Source: Marinobacterium sedimentorum (GTDB lineage: Bacteria; Pseudomonadota; Gammaproteobacteria; Pseudomonadales; Balneatricaceae). Taken from it: 64,000 nt of DNA. The notes beneath the pieces are model-generated. The model saw only the letters and a list, made by a program, of their open reading frames with translations, ran no database searches and was not told the DNA's origin. A program made the position numbers and the translations under genes. The stretch spans positions 1 to 64,000 of the forward strand of contig NZ_JALDYX010000005.1 of NCBI RefSeq assembly GCF_024267675.1, read 5' to 3'. Shown here one piece after another: positions 26,334 through 34,671 of this stretch. Each line of letters starts with the position of its first letter. The first letter of the stretch is position 1.

Positions 26334-27475
26334 AGCGCGGCCCCCGTTTCAGGCCCGGCTGGATTTGCGCCGGCACCGGTTTCCAGACGCGCCTCAATAC
26401 TGAAGCGCTCGCGACGGCTGCGCGGATTGATGGTCACCGGGGAGGTGAAATCCACCGTCATGAACAACTCGGAACCTTCCAGCAACCCGATAAGCGATGA
26501 AGCACTGCCCGACTCGCCCTGAATTCGCAGAACCTGGCCATTCAGCTCAAAGCGACTCAGCCAGGTATTGTCCGGCAGCAGGCGCGTCAGCTCATCAAGG
26601 ATAAGCAATGCCGGCACCTGAGCCGCCTTTTTACGCCCCAGAAATTGCCGCCCATCGACCAGCGTATCGATTTCTGCGCGCACCTGCTGAGCACGCTGTG
26701 CCTGGCTGCGGGGCTGCTCCAGCGCAGCCTCGAGGCGGGCCACCCGCTCCGAGCGCTCATACAACGGAAAGCCCGCCAGCAGCGCCAGCAAAACAACCGA
26801 CACCAGAATACGATTACGCAGTGAACGCTGACGCTGCTGACCGGCGCTGGAGCGCTGCTGCCTGGGCAGCAGGTTAAGGGTCTGGCTTTCCAATGCGCTG
26901 GGCGTAACGACATCAAGGGGGAAGACTGCGGTGGGTAGGATGCCAAAGTTTTGCAGCTGCTGCAGCAGCCTATCCAGGCGGCTACGCGGCAACAGATACA
27001 GATCCACCAGGATGCGCTGATTCGCGCTGTCGCGCCGAGCGACCCGGTAACCGTAGTAAACCTCATCGGCGCTAAAGGGCGTGTGGCGATCCATCTCGAA
27101 TCCCAGCACCGACTCAAGGCGCGATTCGGTCACCGCCGGCAGGGTCAACACCTTGTGCAAGATGCTGCGGGTATCCAGCTGCAGCAGGGTATGCCCGGCA
27201 TCGCTCGCCATCTGCATCAGTTGCTGTCGCAGTTGCGGCGCAGGGGCAGCATCCAGCGGCACGCGATAGACTTCTTCGTCATTATCCAGCACCACCAGCT
27301 GCGGATTGTCCGGCTGCTCGATACGCAGCACCAGTGCCGTAACACTGAAACGCCGGCGCCAGCTGGCCGGCAGCAGCCCACGCAGCTCGGCGCTCCACCA
27401 ATACCAAAAACCGGACAGAGGCTGAAAAAGCCCCTCTTGCCAACGCTGAAATCGGCTACCGGTTGTATCGATCAC
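26330..27475 (-). CDS. gspL: Type II secretion protein GspL (PilM/PilN-like)
   Basis: This 381-residue protein anchors the GspE ATPase to the membrane. Its N-terminal cytosolic part (about 40-200) contains LTLPAVTESRLESVLGFEMD, a PilM/GspL-like actin-fold segment. A membrane helix lies at about 222-238 (ILVSVVLLALLAGFPL), followed by a PilN-type coiled coil and periplasmic domain. The gene is separated from gspK by 862 bases occupied by a REP-associated transposase gene and REP units. It may therefore need its own promoter or rely on readthrough. Confidence 0.85.
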   Translation of the reverse strand: MIDTTGSRFQRWQEGLFQPLSGFWYWWSAELRGLLPASWRRRFSVTALVLRIEQPDNPQLVVLDNDEEVYRVPLDAAPAPQLRQQLMQMASDAGHTLLQLDTRSILHKVLTLPAVTESRLESVLGFEMDRHTPFSADEVYYGYRVARRDSANQRILVDLYLLPRSRLDRLLQQLQNFGILPTAVFPLDVVTPSALESQTLNLLPRQQRSSAGQQRQRSLRNRILVSVVLLALLAGFPLYERSERVARLEAALEQPRSQAQRAQQVRAEIDTLVDGRQFLGRKKAAQVPALLILDELTRLLPDNTWLSRFELNGQVLRIQGESGSASSLIGLLEGSELFMTVDFTSPVTINPRSRRERFSIEARLETGAGANPAGPETGAAL

Positions 27476-27531
27476 CGATACCTCCTTATTACTAAAATAA
27501 TTATTTGTTGAGCCTAGTTCATATTAGGCGT

Positions 27532-27712
27532 AGAGGCCCGCTCGGTGGGCGATATTTAGAAGACTCCTTTTCGCCCTCTGCATCGAGAGATTCGCCCGGA
27601 GACCGGGCTCCCACAGCAATGCTCCGCCACAACTTTTGTCCCCTGTAGGAGCCCACTCTGTGGGCGAATGCTCGCTACATCGCAAGATTCGCCCGGGGAC
27701 CGGGCTCCCACA
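27532..27712. repeat. REP cluster downstream of the RAYT gene
   Basis: Four REP units lie in alternating orientation: a partial one at 27532-27552, then 27591-27616 (TTCGCCC...GGGCTCCCACAG), 27644-27669 (TGTAGGAGCCC...GGGCGAAT, inverted) and 27687-27712. Each unit can fold, since GGGAGCCC and GGGCGAAT segments flank a variable centre. Alternating pairs are the BIME arrangement typical next to REP-associated transposases. Confidence 0.85.
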
Positions 27713-28185
27713 AGTTTACAGCCCCAGTACAACCAATACTCAAACCATACCGCATCCCAAAAGCTGTACTCGCGCACCGAACGAACCAAGCCCGCGCGCA
27801 CCGGATTCGCCACTACGTATCGTGCCATTGCTGCCAGGTCCTCCTCCCGACGCATTTGCCTGTCGTAAAAGCCTCGTTGCCATATCGGTGCAGTCTCTCC
27901 CAACCGAATACGAATACGCCTCGTTGTCAGGTTTTTCACTAGTCGCACCGTCGCCGAAAGTTCTGCCTGCGGCTCCAGCTGCATCAGCCAGTGCAAATGG
28001 TCTGCCATGACAACAAAACAAAGCGTCGAGGCTGACGGCTCGACATCTCGTAGCGCATTCACCACCTCACGTGCCGAAAGGAATTCAGCAAAGACCTCAC
28101 GCCGCTGCCAGCAGACCGCTGTGATGAGATAAACCTGCCCCGGTACCGAATAGCGCCCAATGCGTAATCGATCAGACTGTGCCAT
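27556..28185 (-). CDS. REP-associated tyrosine transposase (RAYT, TnpA_REP)
   Basis: This protein belongs to the Y1/HUH transposase family that mobilises REP elements. IGRYSVPGQVYLITAVCWQRR at the start is typical of RAYTs. The metal-binding HUH pair is His63/His65 in MADHLHWLM, and the likely nucleophile is Tyr123 in RYVVANPVRAGLV, followed by the family ending SFWDAVW. Relatives stop shortly after that point. Here the frame continues about 50 residues through the REP units (residues 158-209), which are probably translated repeat DNA. It sits inside the T2SS operon between gspK and gspL, flanked on both sides by REPs. Confidence 0.9.
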   Translation of the reverse strand: MAQSDRLRIGRYSVPGQVYLITAVCWQRREVFAEFLSAREVVNALRDVEPSASTLCFVVMADHLHWLMQLEPQAELSATVRLVKNLTTRRIRIRLGETAPIWQRGFYDRQMRREEDLAAMARYVVANPVRAGLVRSVREYSFWDAVWFEYWLYWGCKLVGARSPGESCDVASIRPQSGLLQGTKVVAEHCCGSPVSGRISRCRGRKGVF

Positions 28186-28213
28186 GGCGATCCTTGCCCT
28201 GGTAAATTAATTG

Positions 28214-28328
28214 ATTCGCCCGGGGGGCTCCCACGATTTCGCTTTTCCCTGTGGGAGCCTACTCTGTGGGCGAATGCTCCCTGGTGCAGGGTTTTATATC
28301 AGCGCCATTCTCCCGGGGGGCTCCCACA
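28214..28328. repeat. REP cluster upstream of the RAYT gene
   Basis: Three units in alternating orientation: 28214-28234 (ATTCGCCCGGGGGGCTCCCAC), 28250-28275 (TGTGGGAGCC...GGGCGAAT, inverted) and 28307-28328. The last unit ends ten bases before the gspK stop codon. Together with the downstream cluster they bracket the RAYT gene. Confidence 0.85.
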
Positions 28329-28337
28329 AGGGGCTTT

Positions 28338-29279
28338 TTACATGCCGTCCTCTTCAAACAGCGGTTCCGTTTCGCGCTGTATTCGGCTCAGCCCCTGAGC
28401 CGAACGGCCGCGACGCTGAATCTGGGCACTGAAACGCGCCCGCACCACCGGGCCAACCTCGGCTTCGGCCAGCACAGTGTAGTTGGCGCCCTCGCGCCCA
28501 ACTGATAGATAAGGCGACTCTGGCAACGGCGGTTCCGGCGCTTCGAGCCCATCGACGCGGTTGCGCCGCCGCTGCTCGATATACTGCTCCACCGTGCCCT
28601 CATCCGCACCGGGTAATGCCAGCAATGCCAGTCGCGGCGCGTACAGTGGATTGATGGCCGGCAGGCCATTGAAAACGGTCAGGCTGCCCTTGACGCGGCG
28701 GTAGATGTCCGCCGTCATGCCCAGCACCCGTTGCAGCTCCTCGACCCTTTCAAAGGCTGCATCCTTGGCCCCATACTCCCGGCCCGCGGCCAGATAGTCA
28801 TCGTCCTCAGCACCGTTGAGGCGACGCAGGTCGTCATCGTCACGCCAATCCATAATCGCATCGGCCAATGCATCCGCCGTGGCATTATCCAGCTCTGCGG
28901 CAAGGAAGAGCCCGCCCAGCAATTCGACCGGAGCTGCATTCAGATCGATCTTGCCGCTCTCATCCTGCAGCGCCACCCGTACCGGGATATCATCCAGCAA
29001 CAGCAGCTGGACACTGCCATCGGCCAGCCACCGTTCCTCTGGCGGCTGCTGCAAATTCCACAGCGCCCACTGCATGCCGGCCTCACTGGCATACTTGCCC
29101 TGAGTCGCCGCCACCAGGTTCTGCGCCAGCTGGGCATTGCTGCGACTGCCCTGGGACAGGTTGGCCGCCAGCAGCGACAGCAGCACCAGCACCCAGAGCA
29201 CGGCGACCAGCGCCAGGCCCCGCTGATAACTGCCAGCCCAAACAGGTCCGGACTGGTTACAACAGGGTTTTGCCGCCAT
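28338..29279 (-). CDS. gspK: Type II secretion minor pseudopilin GspK
   Basis: This 313-residue protein forms part of the pseudopilus tip. After a short leader, QRGLALVAVLWVLVLLSLLA is the prepilin-type helix; K pseudopilins lack the Glu at +5, as here. The large globular domain includes DESGKIDLNAAP and AIMDWRDDDDLRR, the conserved calcium-binding type acidic segments of GspK. The gene overlaps gspJ by 23 bases. Downstream of it the operon is interrupted by REP units and a RAYT gene. Confidence 0.9.
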   Translation of the reverse strand: MAAKPCCNQSGPVWAGSYQRGLALVAVLWVLVLLSLLAANLSQGSRSNAQLAQNLVAATQGKYASEAGMQWALWNLQQPPEERWLADGSVQLLLLDDIPVRVALQDESGKIDLNAAPVELLGGLFLAAELDNATADALADAIMDWRDDDDLRRLNGAEDDDYLAAGREYGAKDAAFERVEELQRVLGMTADIYRRVKGSLTVFNGLPAINPLYAPRLALLALPGADEGTVEQYIEQRRRNRVDGLEAPEPPLPESPYLSVGREGANYTVLAEAEVGPVVRARFSAQIQRRGRSAQGLSRIQRETEPLFEEDGM

Positions 29280-29988
29280 AGCGGTACTCCGTCGGTGACA
29301 CCGTCAGCTGCGGCCAGAACGCGGTAACAGCCTCGCCCACCAGGCCATCGGCATCCTCAGGCAATACACGCAGACGCACCAGATAAGGTAATACTGATTG
29401 CTCCTGCCACTCCCGGCGCCACTCGGGCTGATCACTCTCATCGTAATAGAGATACTCCAGTTCAATCTCGGCGACGCCCTGTAACAACACTCTCTCTTCA
29501 GGTTCGCTAAGGGCAATCTGCCCGCCGTTGATACCCTCGCCGGTGGACTCAAGCGGGTTCCGCCAGTCGATCACCTCACCTTCGGTGTAGGCCCGCGTTG
29601 TCATGATCAACTGGCGGGGCTCGCCGTTATCCGGATCCTTCACCCGCAGCTGACACCAGTAAAGTTGCGCCAGGCCCCGGGGCGTTGGCAGTTCGGTAAC
29701 GAAGGTCAGCTGCTGTTCGTCACCGTACATGGCAACCGACAGCCGCGTTTCGATATCCCGCACGCGCAAGGGCTGCGCCTGCTCCAGCAGACGACGCACA
29801 AAGCTCTGCACCAGATAGCTTTCGTGCGCCCGCTCCTGCTTCCGGATCACCCGTTCCCAGCTGCCTGTGGCGATGCGAAAGGCGCCAAACACCAGCATCG
29901 CCACCAGCCCGGTCAGCAGCAATGCGATCAGCAGCTCCACCAGCGTGAAACCCCGGTTTTGACGCCCGTACACTCTGGGGGCCTTCAT
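29257..29988 (-). CDS. gspJ: Type II secretion minor pseudopilin GspJ
   Basis: This 243-residue pseudopilin has the classical processing site RG|FTLVELLIALLLTGLVAML at about residue 13, with Glu at +5. The rest is a soluble domain that joins GspI and GspK at the pseudopilus tip. The start overlaps the gspI stop by four bases and the end overlaps gspK by 23 bases, which supports coupled translation of tip subunits. Confidence 0.9.
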   Translation of the reverse strand: MKAPRVYGRQNRGFTLVELLIALLLTGLVAMLVFGAFRIATGSWERVIRKQERAHESYLVQSFVRRLLEQAQPLRVRDIETRLSVAMYGDEQQLTFVTELPTPRGLAQLYWCQLRVKDPDNGEPRQLIMTTRAYTEGEVIDWRNPLESTGEGINGGQIALSEPEERVLLQGVAEIELEYLYYDESDQPEWRREWQEQSVLPYLVRLRVLPEDADGLVGEAVTAFWPQLTVSPTEYRYGGKTLL

Positions 29989-30404
29989 TGCTCGTTGACC
30001 AGGCGCAGGGTGGTCAGGGTGAGCTCCTGATTGCCATCCCAGTGCACCGTCACATCGACTTTATAGGGCACCCAGAGGGACTCCAGCGCCGGATCTTGGT
30101 CAGGAAACTCAAAGCGTTCGACCTTCGAGGTCCAGTCGAAGCGATCATCGATACGCCCCTGATCGCGCCCGGAACGCAGCTCGTTCAGGCTCGAAAGTTC
30201 CGCCAGACGTGACTCGGCCAGCAACAGCGCCTGCTGCTGTGCACTGGCGCTGTCGGTGGTGCGCATGGTCAGAGAGAAAATCTGCAGAATGACACCCAGC
30301 GACAACGCCAGTACCACAAAGGCGACCAGCACTTCCAGCAGCGTAAAGCCGCCCTGGCTGCCAGCGCCCCGGCCACCGAATCGAGCGTTAAAGGAACTAG
30401 CCAT
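29985..30404 (-). CDS. gspI: Type II secretion minor pseudopilin GspI
   Basis: This 139-residue pseudopilin has the prepilin site QGG|FTLLEVLVAFVVLALSLG at about residue 19. GspI starts assembly of the tip complex with GspJ and GspK. I use the ATG at 30404, which overlaps gspH by eight bases; an earlier ATG cluster eleven codons upstream is also open. The domain after the helix is short and beta-rich, consistent with the family. Confidence 0.88.
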   Translation of the reverse strand: MASSFNARFGGRGAGSQGGFTLLEVLVAFVVLALSLGVILQIFSLTMRTTDSASAQQQALLLAESRLAELSSLNELRSGRDQGRIDDRFDWTSKVERFEFPDQDPALESLWVPYKVDVTVHWDGNQELTLTTLRLVNEQ

Positions 30405-30909
30405 GGGGTGCTGCCTCCACCGGGATCCCATCATCAATATGCACCCGGCCGGTCAGCCAGTCGACGTCGATCCGGTAGTGCCCGGACGGGCCGCTCAGCA
30501 CCAGACTGCCGCCGCTTGAACTGCCATCGGGATAAAACCGTATGCTGGGTCCAGGCACCGAGGCGTCCAGGCTCAGTGGAGACAGAATTTCTGACCCCAG
30601 CGCCAGACTGCCGGTATCACTGAGGGTCAGTTCTATGCTGTCTGGCAGAACAACGGGAGCATCACTATGGCTCAGGCGCAGCGCGTGAACCTGCGCATCG
30701 AGCTCAATGGCGATCAGGCGGCTTTCCGCCATCGCCCGGCTGCGGGCATGGCGCAGCAGGGACGCCGTTTTCTGGGCCGTGCTTTTAAGCTCAACCCCAG
30801 GCACCACGGCGGCAAAGCGCGGCACCACCAGACTCAGCATCAGGGTGGCCAGCACCAGCACCACCAGCAGTTCCAGCAGCGTAAAACCGGCCTGGGCGGC
30901 GGCTTTCAC
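30397..30909 (-). CDS. gspH: Type II secretion minor pseudopilin GspH
   Basis: This 170-residue pseudopilin has a very short leader and the site AG|FTLLELLVVLVLATLML at residue 9. The sequence after the helix (LLRHARSRAMAESRLIAIEL) matches the GspH/FimT domain, and GSSSGGSLVLSGPSGHYRIDVD fits its C-terminal beta-sheet in general form. GspH links the tip complex to the GspG shaft. It lies 15 bases past gspG and overlaps gspI by eight bases. Confidence 0.88.
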   Translation of the reverse strand: MKAAAQAGFTLLELLVVLVLATLMLSLVVPRFAAVVPGVELKSTAQKTASLLRHARSRAMAESRLIAIELDAQVHALRLSHSDAPVVLPDSIELTLSDTGSLALGSEILSPLSLDASVPGPSIRFYPDGSSSGGSLVLSGPSGHYRIDVDWLTGRVHIDDGIPVEAAPHG

Positions 30910-30924
30910 GCAGGCACCCAGGCG

Positions 30925-31389
30925 TTATTCCCAGCTGCGCACATCCTGATTCTCCCCATCACCGCCATCGCGGTTATCAGCACCCAGAGAGTAAAGATCA
31001 AATTCGCCGTGCTGACCCGGAAAGACATAGACATAGTCATAGCCCCAGGGATCCTTGCGCACCACGGTTTTCTTCAGATAGGGGCCATTCCAGTTCGGCG
31101 CACTGGAGGGTTTCTGGATCAGCGCATCCAGCCCCTCGCTACCGGTGGGGTAACGGCCCACTTCAAGCCGGTACAGATCCAGTGCAGCCCCCAGTTCTTC
31201 GATCTGCAACGCCGCTGTTTTGGTTTTCGAGGTGCCCAGATGCTTCAGCACCTGCGGGCCGACCAGGCTCGCCAGTAACCCGAGGATCACCAGCACCACC
31301 AGCAGTTCAAGCAGCGTAAAACCCGCGACCCCACGCCGGGCGACGGCAGAGACAGTGGGGGACTTTGCTTGGATGACAATCATACTCAC
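30925..31389 (-). CDS. gspG: Type II secretion major pseudopilin GspG
   Basis: This 154-residue protein is the shaft subunit of the pseudopilus. The leader ends in RRGVAG and cleavage precedes FTLLELLVVLVILGLLASL. The globular part has the GspG signatures LDLYRLEVGRYPTGSEGL, WNGPYLKK, DPWGYDYVYVFPG and SLGADNRDGG (calcium loop). The leader here is longer than usual (about 23 residues), so a start at the second ATG (31383) is possible. Confidence 0.94.
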   Translation of the reverse strand: MSMIVIQAKSPTVSAVARRGVAGFTLLELLVVLVILGLLASLVGPQVLKHLGTSKTKTAALQIEELGAALDLYRLEVGRYPTGSEGLDALIQKPSSAPNWNGPYLKKTVVRKDPWGYDYVYVFPGQHGEFDLYSLGADNRDGGDGENQDVRSWE

Positions 31390-31422
31390 GATTAGCAGTC
31401 CTCAGATATCAAGTGGCAGGGG

Positions 31423-32643
31423 TCAGAGCGGCAACTCATTGATCGACATGATCGCAACCAGGATCGACAGGATAATACCAGCGATCATCAGCCCGAGCCC
31501 CACGATCAGTACGGGCTCCAGAATGGTCAGCATGCGCTGCAGGGCATTGGCCACCTCGCGATCATAGACATCCGCCACCTTGAGCAGCATGTCATCGAGT
31601 TGGCCTGTTTCCTCACCCACCTGGATCATCTGCAGCGCCAGGGTCGGAAACACGCCGGTGGCCTGCAGCGGCTCGGCAAGACGGCGGCCCTCCTTCAGGC
31701 TCACCGCGGCGGTATCAGCGCCCTGCACCATCATGCTGTTTGAAAGCGTTTCCCGTGCAATCTGCAGCGCCGTCAGCAAGGGCACGCCGCCGCGCACCAG
31801 GGTCCCCAGGCTGCGACTGAAACGGGCCGTATCCAGACGCTGCAGCAAGCTACCTGCCAGCGGCAGGCGCAACAGCCAGGCATCCCAGCGCAGACGCACC
31901 TGGGCATTCTGCAAGCGACGGCGAAACCAGAGCGCAAACAGGATCAGCAATAACAGCACCCAGGGCCCGCCATCGCGCACCAGCTCGGCCAGGCCGATCA
32001 CGATCTGGGTCGACAGCGGCAGCGCCTTGCCCATATCATCGAACAATTGCTGAAACTGCGGGATCACATAGGTCAGAATCACCAGCAGCGAGAGCCCGGC
32101 CACGCACAGCAGGATCAGCGGATACAGCAGCGCCGACAGGGTCTTTTCGCGCAATTCGCGGCTGCGCTCAAGATAGAGCGCCAGGTCGCCCAGGCCATCC
32201 GCCAGATTGCCGGACATCTCGGCCGCATGCACCATGCTGATATAAAAGCGCGAGAAACGCCCCCCCTGCTCTTTCAGCACCACCGACAACGCCTGCCCCT
32301 TGCGCACCCCGTCCTGAATCCGCACCAGCAGCGCCAGCGACTGCTCGTCACCGGTAACGCGGCGCATGATATCCAGCGCCCGGTCCAGGGTGACGCCTGC
32401 ACGCATCAGGGTCGCGAGATCCAGACTGAACTGCAGCACCTGGCGCTGTGACGACGCCCCCAGCGTCAGTTTCAACTGCAGCAGCGATGCAAAGCCTGTA
32501 CCGCTGCCCGCCTCTTCCACCGAGATGGGGATCAGGCCGCCGCGCTGCAGCTGCTGCACCGCCAGGGTCTGATCGGCGGCTTCCAGCGCACCGCTACGCT
32601 CCTCGCCTTCTGCCGTAACCGCCCGGTACTGAAACTGCGGCAT
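31423..32643 (-). CDS. gspF: Type II secretion inner-membrane protein GspF
   Basis: This 406-residue polytopic protein is the platform core beneath the pseudopilus. It has two GspF domains (about 70-195 and 270-395) with the motifs LATLMRAGVTLDRALDI, PLILLCVAGLSLLVILTYV, FSRSLGTLVRGGVPLLTAL and IQVGEETGQLDDML. Three membrane helices are visible near 170, 220 and 380. It begins three bases after the gspE stop, so it is probably coupled to it. Confidence 0.93.
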   Translation of the reverse strand: MPQFQYRAVTAEGEERSGALEAADQTLAVQQLQRGGLIPISVEEAGSGTGFASLLQLKLTLGASSQRQVLQFSLDLATLMRAGVTLDRALDIMRRVTGDEQSLALLVRIQDGVRKGQALSVVLKEQGGRFSRFYISMVHAAEMSGNLADGLGDLALYLERSRELREKTLSALLYPLILLCVAGLSLLVILTYVIPQFQQLFDDMGKALPLSTQIVIGLAELVRDGGPWVLLLLILFALWFRRRLQNAQVRLRWDAWLLRLPLAGSLLQRLDTARFSRSLGTLVRGGVPLLTALQIARETLSNSMMVQGADTAAVSLKEGRRLAEPLQATGVFPTLALQMIQVGEETGQLDDMLLKVADVYDREVANALQRMLTILEPVLIVGLGLMIAGIILSILVAIMSINELPL

Positions 32644-32646
32644 GAC

Positions 32647-34371
32647 TCAGGACTCCTGGGTGACGCGAATCACTTCTTCGAGATTGGTCAGGCCCGCCAG
32701 CGCTTTCAGGCAGCCATCCTCGTACAGGGTGCGCATGCCGGCGGCCCGGGCGGCCTGCAGAATCCGCCCCGAATCCGCATGCTGCAGCGCCAGACGGCGC
32801 ACTTCATCATTCATCATCAGCAGCTCATGGATCACCAGCCGGCCATGGAAACCTGTGCCCTGGCAGTGCTCGCACCCCCGGGCCCTGTACAGCCGCACCG
32901 GTCGGCCTCCATTCAGGGCCTCGAGTTTCAGCTCCCGGGTCACTTCAGCCAGGGGTTCGTAGGCCTCCTTGCAGTGCGTGCACAGCAATCGCACCAGACG
33001 CTGGCCGACAATTGCATTCAGGGTCGAGGTCAGCAGGTAGTCCTCTACGCCCATTTCCAGCAAGCGGGTCACGCTGCTGGCGGCATCGTTGGTGTGCAGC
33101 GTGGACAGCACCAGATGACCGGTAAGGGCCGACTGAATACAGATACGGGCGGTTTCCAGGTCGCGCATCTCGCCTACCATGATGACATCGGGGTCCTGCC
33201 GCACTATGGAACGCAGTGCGCTGGCGAAATTCAGACCAATGGACGATTTCACCTGGATCTGGTTAATACCCTCGAGCTGGTACTCCACCGGATCTTCCAC
33301 CGTGATCAGCTTGCGTTCCGGCGTATTCAGGCGGTGCATGGCGGTATAGAGGGTGGTGGTTTTGCCGCTGCCGGTGGGGCCCGTCACCAGGATCATGCCG
33401 TTGGGAATTTTCAGCAGCTGCTCCAGGTCCCTGCGGATGTCCTCGGAAAACCCCAGCTCGACAAAATCCAGCGACACACTTTCGCGGTTCAGCAGACGCA
33501 TCACCACGCTCTCCCCGTGCATGGTGGGGACAGTGGAGACACGCACATCCAGGTCCTGCCCCTGCACCCGCAGTTCTATGCGACCGTCCTGGGGCAGACG
33601 CCGCTCGGCGATATTCAGCCGCGCCATGATCTTGATACGTGAGATGACCGCCGGGGACATTTTTACCGGCGGCGCTTCGCCCTCCTTGAGCACTCCATCG
33701 ATGCGAAAACGCACCTTGAGGCTGTTTTCGAAGGGTTCGATATGAATATCCGACGCCCGCGCCTCGACGGCCCGCTGAATAATCAGATTGACCAGCCGTA
33801 TCACAGGGGCGCCGCTGGCCATGTCCATCAGCAGCTCGACACTTTCCTCGGCATCCTCGCTGGGGGCCACCTCGGACAGAATGCCCCCCATCTGGCTCTG
33901 GCCCTCACCGTGCAGCCGCTCCAGTGCCGCATCGATCTCGGATCCGACACCCACCACCACGCTAATGGGCGCATCCACCGCCAGTGCCACCGCATCCCGG
34001 GCAAATGTATCCTGCGGACAAACCATGGCCATCACCAGGGTGTCATCCTCCTCCCGGCGCAGCGGGATCAACTGCGACTCCTTCATAAAGCGGTACGACA
34101 GGCCAGCGTCCAGCACCGCAACCTCTGGATAGTCCGCCGCCTGCGCCAGCGGCAGGTGCAGCAATTCGGCCAGGCTGGCCGCCATATTGCGTTCGGACAC
34201 CAGCCCGAGCTTCACCAGCAAGGCTGACAGTGGCGCCGCCTCCGGCTGACTGCCGCGCATGCGCTCGACTCTCAGCAAGTCAGCTTCCGACAAACGCCCG
34301 GCCCTGACCAGCGCCTGGCCCAGCGCACTGTCGTCCAGTTGCTCCATGGCCGACTCGGCTACAACGGGCAT
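32647..34371 (-). CDS. gspE: Type II secretion ATPase GspE
   Basis: This 574-residue cytosolic hexameric ATPase powers the pseudopilus. N-terminal N1E/N2E domains bind GspL. The catalytic part has Walker A GPTGSGKTTTLYTAM near residue 335, the Asp box ITVEDPVEYQLEGINQ, Walker B DPDVIMVGEMRD and the His box SALTGHLVLSTLHTNDA. Two CxxC pairs (CTHCKEAY and CEHCQGTGFHGR) form the zinc finger. The start ATG at 34371 has AGAGGAG upstream. It is the first gene of the E-F-G-H-I-J-K-L-M-N-D series. Confidence 0.95.
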   Translation of the reverse strand: MPVVAESAMEQLDDSALGQALVRAGRLSEADLLRVERMRGSQPEAAPLSALLVKLGLVSERNMAASLAELLHLPLAQAADYPEVAVLDAGLSYRFMKESQLIPLRREEDDTLVMAMVCPQDTFARDAVALAVDAPISVVVGVGSEIDAALERLHGEGQSQMGGILSEVAPSEDAEESVELLMDMASGAPVIRLVNLIIQRAVEARASDIHIEPFENSLKVRFRIDGVLKEGEAPPVKMSPAVISRIKIMARLNIAERRLPQDGRIELRVQGQDLDVRVSTVPTMHGESVVMRLLNRESVSLDFVELGFSEDIRRDLEQLLKIPNGMILVTGPTGSGKTTTLYTAMHRLNTPERKLITVEDPVEYQLEGINQIQVKSSIGLNFASALRSIVRQDPDVIMVGEMRDLETARICIQSALTGHLVLSTLHTNDAASSVTRLLEMGVEDYLLTSTLNAIVGQRLVRLLCTHCKEAYEPLAEVTRELKLEALNGGRPVRLYRARGCEHCQGTGFHGRLVIHELLMMNDEVRRLALQHADSGRILQAARAAGMRTLYEDGCLKALAGLTNLEEVIRVTQES

Positions 34372-34671
34372 CGGACTTCTCCTCTTGGTGGCTGTGTTTT
34401 GCCGGGCTTGGCAGCTCGATTTAATAGCTCAACTATAGCCGAACTAAAACGTGACAAAGCCCGGCGGGCTCAATGGCGTGACGCTACAGGCTGTTGTAGG
34501 ATTTCAGTTGTGCGTCAGCTACGGCGGCCCCTGAGGCCACTCGGCCTTGATGAGCTAGCGACAAAGGAGGACATTTAATCAAGCGCACTGTTGCCCATCA
34601 CCGGGCTGCATCCCTATCCCTTGACTCTATTCCTTGATCCAACCGATGCCGGCATGTGCCCATCGGGCGAT
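34372..34671. other. Intergenic region between gspE and the CofD-like gene
   Basis: The 300 bases hold the presumed promoter of the T2SS operon. I find no convincing gene or terminator. An AAAGGAGG sequence at about 34563-34570 looks like a ribosome-binding site but no usable start codon or open frame follows it. A GGCCCCTGAGGCC-type short inverted repeat near 34529 is too small to interpret. Confidence 0.4.

Noticed and set aside
27532-28328. CRISPR-like repeat array
   Set aside because: Units are palindromic, alternate in orientation, are unevenly spaced and flank a RAYT gene. They are REP elements, not CRISPR repeats with spacers.
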